From Paenibacillus aceti (GTDB lineage Bacteria > Bacillota > Bacilli > Paenibacillales > Paenibacillaceae), in contig NZ_KZ987724.1 of the NCBI RefSeq assembly GCF_003614185.1, positions 602,679-666,678 of the forward strand: 64,000 nt of DNA, read 5' to 3'. Numbering within the stretch: position 1 is the stretch's first letter; every line of letters starts with the position of its first letter. The position numbers were made by a program, and so were the translations under genes. Shown piece after piece: positions 26,203 through 35,630 of the stretch. Under the pieces are notes generated by a model that was given only the letters and a program-made list of their open reading frames with translations, made no database searches and was not told the origin of the DNA.

Positions 26203-26236
26203 GCACTTTTCAGTGCGGAGGTTACCAAAGGGTAAC
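26203..26236. promoter_or_regulatory. Two short inverted repeats in the DJ-1/HxlR divergent promoter
   Basis: GCACT-TTTC-AGTGC at 26203-26216 and GTTACC-AAAG-GGTAAC at 26221-26236. Position between divergent genes makes them candidate HxlR operators; this is inference. Confidence 0.45.
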
Positions 26237-26304
26237 TTATACGATATGATGATACTTTACGCAGTACACAGTTATACAGATTTACCGTGAAAGGGAGAGA
26301 TACC

Positions 26305-26901
26305 ATGTCAGATACTTTTAGACAAGAGATTAGAGAGAGAATACAGAATCACGACTATCATTGTGAAAAAGAATATACCTTATCGGTGATCAGCGGCAAG
26401 TGGAAAATAGTCATCCTATGGCATTTAGGCGTCGAAGGACCGCATCGTTTCAGCGAGTTGCAGAAGCTGTTTCCGAAAATATCCCACAAGATGTTGACGA
26501 ATCAATTACGTGAGCTGATGGAGGATGGGATCGTCCATCGAGAGGTGTATCCTGAGGTTCCGCCCAAAGTTGAATATTCGATGACAGAGGTCGGGATGAC
26601 CTTGCTGCCGATTGTGGAGATGATGTATGAATGGGGGCTGAACCGGATTAACCAGCTCAAACAGGAGCTTGGACAGAACTACAGGCCCTTAAACTACGAA
26701 AATAAACTACGAATTCGTACTTTGCAGGCCTGCCGCTTAAATCACTTGCTGCAATTCGGATATATCACGCTTCAAGCGCTCGAGAAATTGACGGGATATG
26801 ATGGAGGGCGTACGGTCCTTCCGCTGGATAACCCCCAGATATACCGGGCTTTGCTGGGGAAGATCCAGATCCATAATGACGGTATCGTATTCGGTGAATA
26901 G
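26305..26901 (+). CDS. HxlR-family regulator with an antisense-overlapping C-terminal tail
   Basis: 198 residues from ATG 26305 (ribosome site AAGGGAGAG). Residues ~15-115 form the HxlR winged helix: [39 protein letters not shown] and [12 protein letters not shown]. Family members usually end near residue 110-130. Here about 75 extra residues follow and the last 165 bp of the gene lie antisense to the end of the convergent LysR gene. The tail has no recognisable domain, so an ancestral stop was probably lost. Likely controls the divergent DJ-1 gene. Confidence 0.85.
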   Translation: MSDTFRQEIRERIQNHDYHCEKEYTLSVISGKWKIVILWHLGVEGPHRFSELQKLFPKISHKMLTNQLRELMEDGIVHREVYPEVPPKVEYSMTEVGMTLLPIVEMMYEWGLNRINQLKQELGQNYRPLNYENKLRIRTLQACRLNHLLQFGYITLQALEKLTGYDGGRTVLPLDNPQIYRALLGKIQIHNDGIVFGE

Positions 26902-27651
26902 AGGCTCCGTTACAAAAGAATAATTGAGTCCTAACGTAACCGCCAGATAGTTCATACAGGCCCGGCTGATCAGTGCACGGTTATTGGTCGTATAGACGAT
27001 GTCGGCAGCTCCGTATTCCTCCTGAAATTCATCCATGAACCATTTCACATAATCATCGTTATACAGAACTACAGGTTGCCCCAGCAGTTCTGCCGGAGTA
27101 ATGATCTTCTGAAAAGCAAGCGGGGATTGAATACTGGTGGCTGCTACCATTCTTACTTTTAACAGGCGCTCGAATTCCAGTCCCAAATGCTCAACCAGCC
27201 GATTCTTGAACAGAATGATGATACCGAGATCGCATTTATCATTCAGAACATCGTCGATAATGTCCTGCGAGCCCTGCTCCACGATTTCAATCTTGACCTG
27301 CGGATGCTGCTTCTTGAAATCCAGCACAGCCTTCTCCAGCAGGAACATAGGGCTGGGAATCGTCGCCACGCGCAGTCTTCCCTCGACGATTTCGGAACAG
27401 CTTTGTGCGGTTTCTTTTAATTCGGTGTACTTTTGCAACAGCTCCGCCGCCTTCTTGATAATCGCCTCTCCTTCGAAGGTAGGAACAGCCCCTGTCCGCG
27501 ACCGCTTGAGGATGGTGACACCCAGCTCTTCTTCGAGACTTGAAATCGACTGACTGATGGCTGAGATCGTGACATGCAAATTTTGGGCCGCCTTTGACAT
27601 AGAGCCTGTCCTAGCTGCCTCCACTAAATATTCCAGTCTGTCAATATTCAT
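26737..27651 (-). CDS. LysR-family transcriptional regulator
   Basis: 304 residues. N-terminal winged HTH (residues 1-60; [27 protein letters not shown]) and a periplasmic-binding-like effector domain (about 90-300). It is divergent from two short-chain dehydrogenase genes with a 154-bp AT-rich gap, the usual arrangement for a LysR protein and its target. Effector unknown. Confidence 0.92.
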   Translation of the reverse strand: MNIDRLEYLVEAARTGSMSKAAQNLHVTISAISQSISSLEEELGVTILKRSRTGAVPTFEGEAIIKKAAELLQKYTELKETAQSCSEIVEGRLRVATIPSPMFLLEKAVLDFKKQHPQVKIEIVEQGSQDIIDDVLNDKCDLGIIILFKNRLVEHLGLEFERLLKVRMVAATSIQSPLAFQKIITPAELLGQPVVLYNDDYVKWFMDEFQEEYGAADIVYTTNNRALISRACMNYLAVTLGLNYSFVTEPLFTEYDTVIMDLDLPQQSPVYLGVIQRKDRTPSIISRQFLERLKRDISELQQVI

Positions 27652-27805
27652 GAGTTCCGCCCTTTATGTTTAAGAAAAATTTAAATTAAATTCAAAACAA
27701 TTAAATTCTTTTAAATCAGTTTTGATGATACCATAGAAATGAAAGTTAGGGTATCCGCACGATAGAAATTTTTCATTACTAATTAATGGGAAAGGAAGTT
27801 ATCGC

Positions 27806-28561
27806 ATGAGATTGGAAGGTAAAGTGGCATTGATTACAGGGGCAGGGGCAGGTATTGGAAGAACGACAGCATTTCTCTTTGCAGAGGAAGGCGCAAAAGT
27901 CATTGTCACTGATATAAATTTTGAGAGCGCTACCAATACGGCTGCCGAGATCGAAAAAGCAGGGGGGACAGCTCTAGCGTTCAAGCATGATGTGAGCAAC
28001 GAAGAAGATTGGACAAGCATCGTTAAAGAATCGTTAAATAAATTGGGCTCCATCGATGTATTGTTCAACAATGCAGGCATCTATTTCATTAAGCCAATTG
28101 CAGATATTGGTCTGGATGAGTGGAACAGAATGCTATCCATTAATGTGACAGGTGTGTTCCTTGGTATGAAGCATGTTCTGCCAGTCATGGCCAAGCAAAA
28201 GGGCGGATCGGTCATCAACGCTTCCTCTATTGCTGGCCTGATGGGGGCATCGGGACACTTGGCGTACGGAGCTTCCAAAGGTGCGGTGCGGATTATGACC
28301 AAGGATGCGGCGATCGAATATGCTTCGGCTAATGTCCGTGTCAATTCGATCCACCCGGCATATATCAATACAGCTATGGGCGACTATGCGGCGAAGATGA
28401 CGCAGATGTCCCAGGCTGAACTCGGCAAGCGGGTGGCTCCATTGGGCAGATTCGGAACAACTGAAGAAGTATCCAGGATGGTACTGTTCCTGGCCTCCGA
28501 CGAGTCGTCTTATTCGACAGGAGCGGAATTCATAGTAGATGGCGGCGCTACAGCGAACTAA
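27806..28561 (+). CDS. Short-chain dehydrogenase/reductase (first of a pair)
   Basis: 251-residue classical SDR. Cofactor loop TGAGAGIG (11-18), acidic Asp36 in VTDINF (suggesting NAD preference), NNAG (88-91), and catalytic Ser141, Tyr154 and Lys158 (YGASK). The C-terminal FIVDGG is the family end. Substrate cannot be read. It is divergent from LysR and 47 bp ahead of a second SDR, probably one operon. Confidence 0.92.
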   Translation: MRLEGKVALITGAGAGIGRTTAFLFAEEGAKVIVTDINFESATNTAAEIEKAGGTALAFKHDVSNEEDWTSIVKESLNKLGSIDVLFNNAGIYFIKPIADIGLDEWNRMLSINVTGVFLGMKHVLPVMAKQKGGSVINASSIAGLMGASGHLAYGASKGAVRIMTKDAAIEYASANVRVNSIHPAYINTAMGDYAAKMTQMSQAELGKRVAPLGRFGTTEEVSRMVLFLASDESSYSTGAEFIVDGGATAN

Positions 28562-28608
28562 TACTTCATTATATTCATGCAGTAACGAGAATAAGGGGAG
28601 GGTCATCC

Positions 28609-29352
28609 ATGAGATTTGAAAATAAAGTAGCCATCGTGACAGGCGGAGCCAGCGGAATTGGCGAAGCTACCGTAAGATTATTTGCAGCTGAAGGAGCCAA
28701 AGTCGTAATTGCAGATTTCTCCGATCGTGGACAAACCGTATCCGATGAACTGAACGGACAGGGCTTCGATACATTATTTGTGAAAACCAACGTAACGAGT
28801 GAACAGGATGTTATCCACATGGTAGAACGTACTGTAGAGAAATTCGGCAAGCTGGACATTCTCTATGCGAACGCTGGCATCGCTAAGGACGCTCCTGCAG
28901 ATCAGCTGTCGTTCGAGGACTGGAAGCGGACGATTGACATTAATTTGACCGGCGTGTTCCTCTGCGATAAATATGCGATCAAGCAAATGCTGGCGCAAGG
29001 CACGGGCGGTGCTATCGTAAACACCGGCTCAATTCACAGCCATGTCGGCAAATCAAGAGTTACCGCTTATGCTTCGGCCAAGGGCGGCGTGAAGCTGTTG
29101 ACCCAGAGTCTCAGTGCAGATTATGCGACCCAGGGCATCCGCATTAATGCAGTATGTCCGGGATATATCGATACTCCGCTGATCCAGGGCAGAACCGAGG
29201 AGATCACGAAGCATCTGGTCGGTTTGCATCCGATGGGTCGTCTGGGCAAACCGGAGGAAGTCGCGAAGGCCGTTCTATTCCTTGCTAGCGATGATGCATC
29301 GTTCATTACAGGCACTAGTCTGCTTGTCGATGGCGGATATACCGCTATATAA
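28609..29352 (+). CDS. Short-chain dehydrogenase/reductase (second of a pair)
   Basis: 247-residue classical SDR. TGGASGIG (11-18), Asp36 in IADFSD, NAG at 88-90, Ser141, Tyr154 and Lys158 (YASAK). It ends in LLVDGGYT. Strong ribosome site AAGGGGAGG. It is clearly a diverged relative of the preceding gene, with which it probably forms the LysR-controlled operon. Substrate unknown. Confidence 0.92.
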   Translation: MRFENKVAIVTGGASGIGEATVRLFAAEGAKVVIADFSDRGQTVSDELNGQGFDTLFVKTNVTSEQDVIHMVERTVEKFGKLDILYANAGIAKDAPADQLSFEDWKRTIDINLTGVFLCDKYAIKQMLAQGTGGAIVNTGSIHSHVGKSRVTAYASAKGGVKLLTQSLSADYATQGIRINAVCPGYIDTPLIQGRTEEITKHLVGLHPMGRLGKPEEVAKAVLFLASDDASFITGTSLLVDGGYTAI

Positions 29353-29379
29353 GTTTGGTTTGAGTTAGATAGAGTAAGG

Positions 29380-29425
29380 AATGCCGTATCGTACCCAGCT
29401 TCTGGTGTGCGATGCGGTATTTTTG
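29380..29425 (+). terminator. Rho-independent terminator of the SDR operon
   Basis: Arms AATGCCGTATCG.. and ..CGATGCGGTATT around a short loop, followed by five T residues. Confidence 0.8.
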
Positions 29426-29468
29426 TGTGGCTTGACGTTGACGGTCCATATTGGCAGTGCTAATATAT

Positions 29469-29487
29469 ACACAAAAGACCCAAAAAC
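29469..29487 (+). repeat. Left arm of a perfect 19-bp inverted repeat around the winged-helix gene
   Basis: ACACAAAAGACCCAAAAAC. Its exact reverse complement lies at 30243-30261. The pair encloses one complete gene (29548-30225). No target duplication is seen outside the arms. Confidence 0.8.
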
Positions 29488-29547
29488 GTATTTTCCAATG
29501 GTCGATCTTCCGATTTGGAATGCTTAACTAAAATGAGGTGAACGCCA

Positions 29548-30225
29548 ATGAAGCTTACGAAACGACGGCTTCAATTTTTGGATAAATTGGTTGAATTATA
29601 TCAGCGCACGAGGTTGCCAATCCATTATGAGACATTGGCTCTATCTTTGGGGGTCAGTAAATGGACTGCATATGACATGATGAAGGAAATGGAGAAGCAG
29701 GGCTTCGTAAGCCGGAGCTATGAAGTGAATTCCAAGGAGACAGGCCGATCCCAAGTGGTGTTCGCTCCTACGGATCAAGCGACGGATTTATTCAGCGCGA
29801 GCCGGGCGGATCATTATGACCCGACGGACTGGGAGCATACGGTAACTCAGATCAGAAAGCTGTTGAACAGTGTCAAGGACAGCAACGTAAATGAGGTCAT
29901 CCGCAAAGTCATGAATGAGATTTCCTCGAAAGCATCGAATATGGAGTTCTGTGGCTACATACTCGGGCTGCTGCTGGTTTATATTAAGAAGCTGGGTGCC
30001 AAGACGGAATCCCTGATTTCCTTGCTTGTAACCAAGAAGCTTCATACTCAAGGTGGAATTCTCCTGTTCGTCGGCACGGTTATGGGGACGGTGATCCAGA
30101 CTATGAATGAGGAGTTGGGGAATGAGCTTGCTGAGCTGGTCTCAAAATTCCTCGACACTTTGGATCGTTTGACCCATCAAGAGCAGCGTTTATTATCTGA
30201 TATGCTGCAGGAAGCTTTAGCTTGA
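29548..30225 (+). CDS. Uncharacterised winged-helix protein with hydrophobic C-terminal part
   Basis: 225 residues. An N-terminal wHTH (about 5-65) reads YETLALSLGVSKWTAYDMMKEMEKQGFVSRSYE. Residues ~85-225 are helical, with a hydrophobic stretch near 130-175 (FCGYILGLLLVYIKKLG, GGILLFVGTVMGTV) that may be membrane-associated or an oligomer core. Similar proteins are widespread and unnamed in Bacillales, with loose resemblance to Lrp-type DNA binders. The gene sits alone inside a 19-bp inverted repeat. Role unknown. Confidence 0.75.
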   Translation: MKLTKRRLQFLDKLVELYQRTRLPIHYETLALSLGVSKWTAYDMMKEMEKQGFVSRSYEVNSKETGRSQVVFAPTDQATDLFSASRADHYDPTDWEHTVTQIRKLLNSVKDSNVNEVIRKVMNEISSKASNMEFCGYILGLLLVYIKKLGAKTESLISLLVTKKLHTQGGILLFVGTVMGTVIQTMNEELGNELAELVSKFLDTLDRLTHQEQRLLSDMLQEALA

Positions 30226-30242
30226 TGCTAAGCTTTTCGATA

Positions 30243-30261
30243 GTTTTTGGGTCTTTTGTGT
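30243..30261 (-). repeat. Right arm of the 19-bp inverted repeat
   Basis: GTTTTTGGGTCTTTTGTGT, exact reverse complement of 29469-29487, starting 18 bp after the stop of the enclosed gene and ending 40 bp before the next start. Confidence 0.8.
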
Positions 30262-30301
30262 GTGGTGATTCATATTTCATATCGATGGAGGAGTGAAATT
30301 C

Positions 30302-30871
30302 ATGAGTAGCACATTAGCACAAAGAATGGTACTGTTTGCGATTTACGCCTTCGCCGGCTGGTTGCTGGAGACGTCCTATGCCAGCATTCGAGAGCGGCGC
30401 TTTGTGAATAGAGGCTTTCTTTGCGGGCCATTTTGCCCTATTTATGGATTTGGAGCGCTATTGATTATCGCCGTTGCAGAGCGGGTGGGAGCTCGGATGG
30501 ATACGCCCTGGACGCGCGGTCTCGTTATCGTCCTGGTGTCCGCTCTGCTGGTCACATGGCTGGAATATGCTACAGGCTGGATACTAGATCGAATTTTTCA
30601 TCGAAAATGGTGGGATTACCAAGGCAGAAGACTGAACATCGGCGGTTACGTCTGTCTGGAATACTCCCTGCTCTGGGGCGCCTTGGCATTCATGCTGGCC
30701 GAGCTGATTCATCCCGCCGTCCTCCTGCTGCTCACCCCACTGCCGGGCTGGTTCGATATGACGGCAGCCTGGATCATCCTGTTGTACTTCGCCATTGATA
30801 CAGGGGTCTCAGCCAGCAGGGAATGGCAGCGCAAGCATGCGGCTAGTCTACATAGACTTAAACTGCGTTAG
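30302..30871 (+). CDS. CmpB-family (PF06541) membrane protein
   Basis: 189 residues from ATG 30302, 8 bp behind GGAGGAG. About five to six membrane helices. Family signatures are AIYAFAGWLLETSYASI, NRGFLCGPFCPIYGFGA and KWWDYQGRRLNIGGYVCLEYSLLWG. The family is labelled 'putative ABC transporter permease', but no ATPase gene is adjacent and function is unproven. A paralogue lies at 48866. Confidence 0.85.
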   Translation: MSSTLAQRMVLFAIYAFAGWLLETSYASIRERRFVNRGFLCGPFCPIYGFGALLIIAVAERVGARMDTPWTRGLVIVLVSALLVTWLEYATGWILDRIFHRKWWDYQGRRLNIGGYVCLEYSLLWGALAFMLAELIHPAVLLLLTPLPGWFDMTAAWIILLYFAIDTGVSASREWQRKHAASLHRLKLR

Positions 30872-31054
30872 GTTATAAGTGAGCCGGGTCGATATGGATT
30901 ATGCTGTTTAATATGGTGGCTCAATAAGAAGGGATATGGAGTGCCCTCGTATGCTTTCCACCGATGGAGGGGAGCTATGCGAGGGCTGGACGCTACAGAA
31001 CCTGACTGCCGTAAAATGGCGGATGCTCTATGCAACGGACGTTCATCCTGCTAT

Positions 31055-32491
31055 TTAATCGGTCAAGCTATGCAGCGCCTCGGCGAATTTAGCGATACCA
31101 CTCTCGATCTCCTCGGTCTTCGCTCTGGCGTATGTGAAGCGGACGAAGCCGGAATCCGAGCCGTAGACGCTGCCGGGTACGAAGACGACACCCCTGCGGA
31201 TCGCTTCATCCAGCAGCCTGCCATCCGGTACCTTGGGGGCGAGCATGCACCATAAATGCAGGCCGCCTTGCGGAGTGACGAAGGAGATCTGATCGCCCAG
31301 CTCCCTCTGCAGGGAGTCGATGACCAGGTCCCGCTTGAATTGGAGCTGGATTTGCAGTCGATCCAGATGGGGCTGGAAATAATCCGATCTTATGAATTGG
31401 GCGGCGACCTGCTGCGGGATGACACTCAAGCCGAAATCCATCTGCTGTCTGGCATCAGCCAATCTCTGCACGATCGAATTCGGAGCGACCATCCAGCCGA
31501 TCCGCAGGCCTGAGGCGGCGATTTTGGAGAAAGAGCCGATGTAGAGAATATTGCCGTTCGAATCCATCGATTTGAGCGGTGCAGGCGCGCTTCCTTCAAA
31601 TGCGGTCAGGCTGAATGGGTCATCCTCTACAATCGGAAGCCCTAATTCACTGGCGACAGCGAACAGTTGCTGGCGACGTTCATCGCTGATGACAGCGCCC
31701 GTCGGGTTCTGAAAGTTGGGATTCAGGAATACCATTTTGATCCGATGCTTCTTGTATAACTCCCGTATGTCTTCAGGATGGACGCCATGCTGGTCAACAG
31801 GCAGTCTGAACAGGCGGAGCCCGGCCGATTGGAACATCGGCAGCGAGTAGCAGTAGGAAGGATCTTCGATCGCTACTGCATCCCCGGGGGACAGCAGGCA
31901 TTGTGTGATCAAATACAGCGACTGCTGGGAGCCCGAGGTGATCATGATCGATGATTCCGTCGCCTGAATGCCCCGGTACTTCTGCAAGTAATCGACCAGG
32001 GCTTGTCTGAGCGGCATATATCCCTGCGGGTTATCGTAGCCCAGATAGGAGGCATAAGTATGCTCTCGCATCAGAGCGGCGATTTCATCCAGCGGCGCTA
32101 AATCCGCAGCCAATTCACCGCTTGCCAAATCGATCAGAGAAGGATGCTGACTAAGCGCATCCCGGATTTTGCGCAGAAAAGGCAAATTGGGCAGGAAGCT
32201 CCCGCCTTCGGCATATCGGTTCCAATTCGGTGTATGCTTGGGCATCGCGCCCCATTTGGTGCGGCTTACCCGCGTCCCGCTGCCGGTACGGCTCTCAATG
32301 ATCCCCATCGCCCTTAGTTCGGCGAACGCCAGGATGACGGTGCTGCGATTCACGCCGAGCTGCTCCGCCAGCTTCCGCTCAGAGGGGAGCAGACTGCCTG
32401 GAGGGAACTCGCTATAGGCGATTCTCTGCTCCAGATGATCGGCAATTTGTTCATAGAGCGGTTTTTTGCTCTCACGGTCTGGTTTCCACAT
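31055..32491 (-). CDS. MocR-type regulator (GntR wHTH plus aminotransferase-like domain)
   Basis: 478 residues. The GntR HTH covers ~10-75 (LPSERKLAEQLGVNRSTVILAF). The PLP lysine is Lys323 in GSFSKIAASGLRIGW, with the ring aspartate in VEDDPFS (about 290). Closer in layout to the copy at 36451 than to that at 15804. It is divergent from the nitrilase gene, from which a family-1 repeat element separates it. Target unknown. Confidence 0.9.
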   Translation of the reverse strand: MWKPDRESKKPLYEQIADHLEQRIAYSEFPPGSLLPSERKLAEQLGVNRSTVILAFAELRAMGIIESRTGSGTRVSRTKWGAMPKHTPNWNRYAEGGSFLPNLPFLRKIRDALSQHPSLIDLASGELAADLAPLDEIAALMREHTYASYLGYDNPQGYMPLRQALVDYLQKYRGIQATESSIMITSGSQQSLYLITQCLLSPGDAVAIEDPSYCYSLPMFQSAGLRLFRLPVDQHGVHPEDIRELYKKHRIKMVFLNPNFQNPTGAVISDERRQQLFAVASELGLPIVEDDPFSLTAFEGSAPAPLKSMDSNGNILYIGSFSKIAASGLRIGWMVAPNSIVQRLADARQQMDFGLSVIPQQVAAQFIRSDYFQPHLDRLQIQLQFKRDLVIDSLQRELGDQISFVTPQGGLHLWCMLAPKVPDGRLLDEAIRRGVVFVPGSVYGSDSGFVRFTYARAKTEEIESGIAKFAEALHSLTD

Positions 32492-33174
32492 GCTTTCACC
32501 ACCAAAGAATGTAATTCACGCTTTATTGTGATTTTCATCATACCACTGATCTTCGGTGTGAATGGGCCGCTTTTCATCGTAACCTTGACAATTGTTTTGC
32601 GATTCTTTGAACATGAACGGGTCTTGAGGCGATAAATTGGCTGGTGCTGCCCGCGAAATAGAGACTACTCTGATTGTAACGAAACTACATATCGCTATTT
32701 GCCACAAAAGGAGCGATTTCAAATTCTAAACGAAACTATGTATCGCTATTGCAGCAAAAAAGGGGCCAAACGGCAGGTTTTGACCCGAATAGCAATATGG
32801 TGTTTCATTAGATTTGAATGGGGGCTGATTTGACTCGAATAACGATATGGAGTTTCGTTAGAGCTCCAGGAGATTTGCCAGACTTGCCCAATTTGTCAGT
32901 GCTTTTCAAAAGCCTGCATTTCTGCAGGAATTTACCTTTGAAGAGGTGGCGCTCCAAATCACTGTTTGCCGAGTAACCGCCAGTAGGCCCAGTATAACGA
33001 ATATCGTGAATAGAGTATCTAATGCCGAGTGGATGGCTGCACAAACCGTAAATTGGATGGTTACAATTCGTGCTCTATTGGAGGGTTCATTTTGATCCAG
33101 TCTCTTCTATCATAATGTTCAAGGTTCGGTACCTCAATCCAGTGTTGCACTCCATAATAGAGAGGGATGATAAA
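32492..33174. other. 683-bp intergenic region with a repeat element
   Basis: It contains the MocR promoter side, the family-1 element at 32677-32860 and about 300 bp before the nitrilase in which I see no gene. An in-frame extension of the nitrilase frame back to 33070 has no ribosome site and is not family-like. Confidence 0.6.
32677..32860. repeat. Family-1 four-unit element, copy B
   Basis: Units matching TAACGAAAC-N5-ATCGYTATT lie forward at 32677 and ~32728, and reverse at 32788-32810 and 32838-32860. Spacing is ~51, 60, 50 bp. The outer and inner unit pairs are complementary, so the element can form an interrupted hairpin with about 73-nt arms. Confidence 0.8.
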
Positions 33175-34125
33175 GTGAGAAATCGGCGTGTGAAAGTAGC
33201 GGTCGTCCAAGCCGCGCCGATCTTGTTCGATAAGCAGTCCGCCATGGACAAGATAGCCAAGATGACGAAGGAAGCAGTTGAACAGGGGGCGGAGCTGATT
33301 ATCTTCCCGGAAGTATTCCTGCCCGGATACCCGCGCGGTCTGAGCTTCGGAGCACGTATCGGAAGCCGCACTGCCGGTGGGAGGAAGGATTGGGAGCGCT
33401 ATTGGTCCAGCGCCATCACTGTTCCGGGGGACGAGACGAAGCAGATCGGCGAATGGGCCAAGGAATGGGGAGTTCATCTCGTCATCGGTGTCGTGGAGCG
33501 TGATCAGGAGTTCAGCACAGGCACCTTATTCAACACGGTCATCTATATCGGGCCTGATGGCAAGCTGCTAGGCAAGCATCGTAAGCTGGTTCCTACCGGC
33601 TCCGAGCGGCTACTATGGGGCCAAGGCGATGGCAGCACGTTGACGGTGATCGACACTCCGTTCGGCAGAGTAGGTGGACTGATCTGCTGGGAAAATTATA
33701 TGCCGCTGGCGCGGACAGCCATGTATGCCCAAGGCGTTGATATTTATGTTGCCCCGACGGCGGATGCGCGGGATTCCTGGCAGGCGACGATTCGCCATAT
33801 TGCCTGCGAAGGTCGCTGCTTTGTCCTCTCCTGCAATCAGTTCGCGACCAAGGAATCCTATCCAGCGGATCTGGCCTACTATTCGGATCTCGAGCAAGAT
33901 CCGGATGTTCTCAGTAGAGGGGGAAGCGCGATTGTCGGCCCGTTAGGTGATTATGTCGTCGAGCCGCTGTATGACCAGGAAGGGATGCTCGTGGCTACGC
34001 TGGATCTGTCCGAAATTGCGCGGAGCCGATTTGACTTTGATGCGGTCGGACATTACAGTCGCCCGGACGTCTTTCAATTAATCGTGAATGCGACGAAGCA
34101 GGACATTGTACGGAGAAATCAGTAG
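33175..34125 (+). CDS. Nitrilase
   Basis: 316 residues from GTG 33175, behind AGAGGGATGA. This start gives the usual nitrilase beginning KVAVVQAAPILFDK. The catalytic triad is Glu46 (FPEVFLPGYP), Lys137 (KHRKLVPT) and Cys171 (LICWENYMPLAR), with GSERLLWGQGDGS between. The CWENYMPLAR motif marks true nitrilases, which hydrolyse R-CN to carboxylic acid and ammonia, rather than amidases. Substrate unknown. Followed 20 bp later by an HD-domain gene, perhaps one transcript. Confidence 0.92.
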   Translation: MRNRRVKVAVVQAAPILFDKQSAMDKIAKMTKEAVEQGAELIIFPEVFLPGYPRGLSFGARIGSRTAGGRKDWERYWSSAITVPGDETKQIGEWAKEWGVHLVIGVVERDQEFSTGTLFNTVIYIGPDGKLLGKHRKLVPTGSERLLWGQGDGSTLTVIDTPFGRVGGLICWENYMPLARTAMYAQGVDIYVAPTADARDSWQATIRHIACEGRCFVLSCNQFATKESYPADLAYYSDLEQDPDVLSRGGSAIVGPLGDYVVEPLYDQEGMLVATLDLSEIARSRFDFDAVGHYSRPDVFQLIVNATKQDIVRRNQ

Positions 34126-34145
34126 ACATCTATATAGCATGAAGC

Positions 34146-34739
34146 ATGAAAAAGGGGATGGAGAGAGTGAACAATAGCTTGAGAGAACGGTTGGAGACGA
34201 TCCTGCTGACGACGGATGACATCGCCTTGGTGGAAGAAGAGCTGCTATCGATCGTGCCGGAGCTGATCGTCTGCAAAGCGTGTGCGCAGAATATGCCGGC
34301 ACATCGTCTGCCAGTGCTACTTCATACTTACGAGGTGGTGGATGGAGTAAGGAAGAATCTCGTCTTGAAGCTGGCCGCATTATTCCATGATATCGGCAAG
34401 CCTTACACGAAGGTCACACGAGATGGTGTAGACAGCTTCAAGGGGCATGAAGAGATCAGCGTCATTCTGGGAGATTTCATCCTGCAGCGTCTCGGCTTCG
34501 ACGATATGATTCGGCGGGAGGTCGGCATGCTCGTCAAATACCATGATACTGCATTATTCCCGAGCCCGGAGAGCATGGACGATATTACGGGTAAAATAGG
34601 CATAGATCTGGTGCTGCCTTTGCTGGAGCTGCAACTCTCTGATCTGCTGGCGCATTCCGAGCAGAAGGTGAAGGCTCTCTTGCCGCAAAGGGAGGACACG
34701 CTGAAATTTTTCCTCAGCAGTGTGGGCAGTAAGCTGTAG
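34146..34739 (+). CDS. HD-domain phosphohydrolase-like protein
   Basis: 197 residues. The HD metal motif reads HRLPVLLHTYEV (first His), ALFHDIGKP (His-Asp, about 75-76) and GHEEIS, with LVKYHDTALFP further on, resembling the HD part of tRNA nucleotidyltransferases. No nucleotidyltransferase domain is present. The start is uncertain: ATG 34146 or GTG 34167 are both possible. Substrate unknown. Confidence 0.8.
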   Translation: MKKGMERVNNSLRERLETILLTTDDIALVEEELLSIVPELIVCKACAQNMPAHRLPVLLHTYEVVDGVRKNLVLKLAALFHDIGKPYTKVTRDGVDSFKGHEEISVILGDFILQRLGFDDMIRREVGMLVKYHDTALFPSPESMDDITGKIGIDLVLPLLELQLSDLLAHSEQKVKALLPQREDTLKFFLSSVGSKL

Positions 34740-34766
34740 TGATCCTGCGGAACGGAGCTGGAGCTC

Positions 34767-34949
34767 TAACGAAACACCATATCGTTATTTTCGCTAAAAC
34801 AGCGATAAATAAAAATTAACGAAACACTATATCGCTAATCGGGTTAAATTCGACTCCAAATCCATTAAACCAGCTGAAGAACGATCTCCAGTTTCGTTAC
34901 ATTTCTCAGCCGCCCTTTTCGGCGCAAATAGCGATCCCCTGTTTCGTTA
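34767..34949. repeat. Family-1 four-unit element, copy C
   Basis: Forward units at 34767 and 34817; reverse units at 34877-34899 and 34927-34949. Spacing is exactly 50, 60, 50 bp. The first unit reads TAACGAAAC-ACCAT-ATCGTTATT. The 27-bp spacers in each half are weakly complementary too. It lies between the HD-domain gene and the ArsR-type gene. Confidence 0.85.
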
Positions 34950-35029
34950 GAATAAAGGGAGGCCCGAGCTCTTAGGGCTTCCCTTTTCCCATGTCACTTG
35001 CCCTATTTACGCTAGCGGTCGATCATGTT

Positions 35030-35053
35030 ATTATCATTTTATAAAATGATAAT
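35030..35053. promoter_or_regulatory. 24-bp perfect palindrome, likely autoregulatory operator
   Basis: Half-site ATTATCATTTTA followed by its complement, ending 17 bp before the ATG of an ArsR-type regulator. It overlaps the only plausible promoter position. Confidence 0.65.
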
Positions 35054-35070
35054 GGTTAAGGAGCAGTACA

Positions 35071-35613
35071 ATGACTAAAAAGGCCGATCTATTACTTCAT
35101 CCCGTACGTATGCGCATTATCCAACAATTGCTGTTAGGCAAACCGCTAACGATAGCTCAGCTTGCCGCATTGCTGGGCGATGTGCCCCAAGCCACTTTAT
35201 ATCGACATGTCAATCTTCTGCTGAAAGCGGAGTTGATCGAGATCGCCGACACGAAAAAGGTCAAAGGGACGGAAGAACGGCTATTTGCGGTAAAAGAAGA
35301 TAACCTGAAGATTCCCGAAAATGAGATTGAAACGACTTCGATTGAGGACCACATCCGTTATTTTTCCGTATTCCACGGTAATTTGCTGCAATTAGCAACC
35401 ACATATCTGTCGAATACGCCGCCCGATCAGTACAAAGCAGATGGGTTCGGATATTGGTCGACACCGTTCCATGCGAGTGATGAGGAATTCATAGAGCTTA
35501 TTCAAGCCATTAACCAATGCCTGGAGAAAGTCATGGATAATAAGCCAGCGCCAGAGCGGAAGCCGCGCCTATTTGCCGGCATGTTCATTCCGCAGAAATC
35601 GGAGCCAACTTAA
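35071..35613 (+). CDS. ArsR-like winged-helix regulator
   Basis: 180 residues. The wHTH spans ~8-75 (HPVRMRIIQQLLLGKPLTIAQLAALLGDVPQATLYRHVNLL). The C-terminal ~100 residues are helical and contain no metal-binding Cys cluster, so a metal sensor is unlikely. Ribosome site AAGGAG. A palindromic operator precedes it. It is 17 bp ahead of a small PH-like protein gene, its probable partner. Confidence 0.88.
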   Translation: MTKKADLLLHPVRMRIIQQLLLGKPLTIAQLAALLGDVPQATLYRHVNLLLKAELIEIADTKKVKGTEERLFAVKEDNLKIPENEIETTSIEDHIRYFSVFHGNLLQLATTYLSNTPPDQYKADGFGYWSTPFHASDEEFIELIQAINQCLEKVMDNKPAPERKPRLFAGMFIPQKSEPT

Positions 35614-35630
35614 AGAGGAGGAGAGCCATA

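Noticed and set aside
29469-30261. Reading the 19-bp inverted repeat as a transcription terminator
   Set aside because: The arms are more than 750 bp apart with a gene between them, so they cannot form a terminator hairpin.
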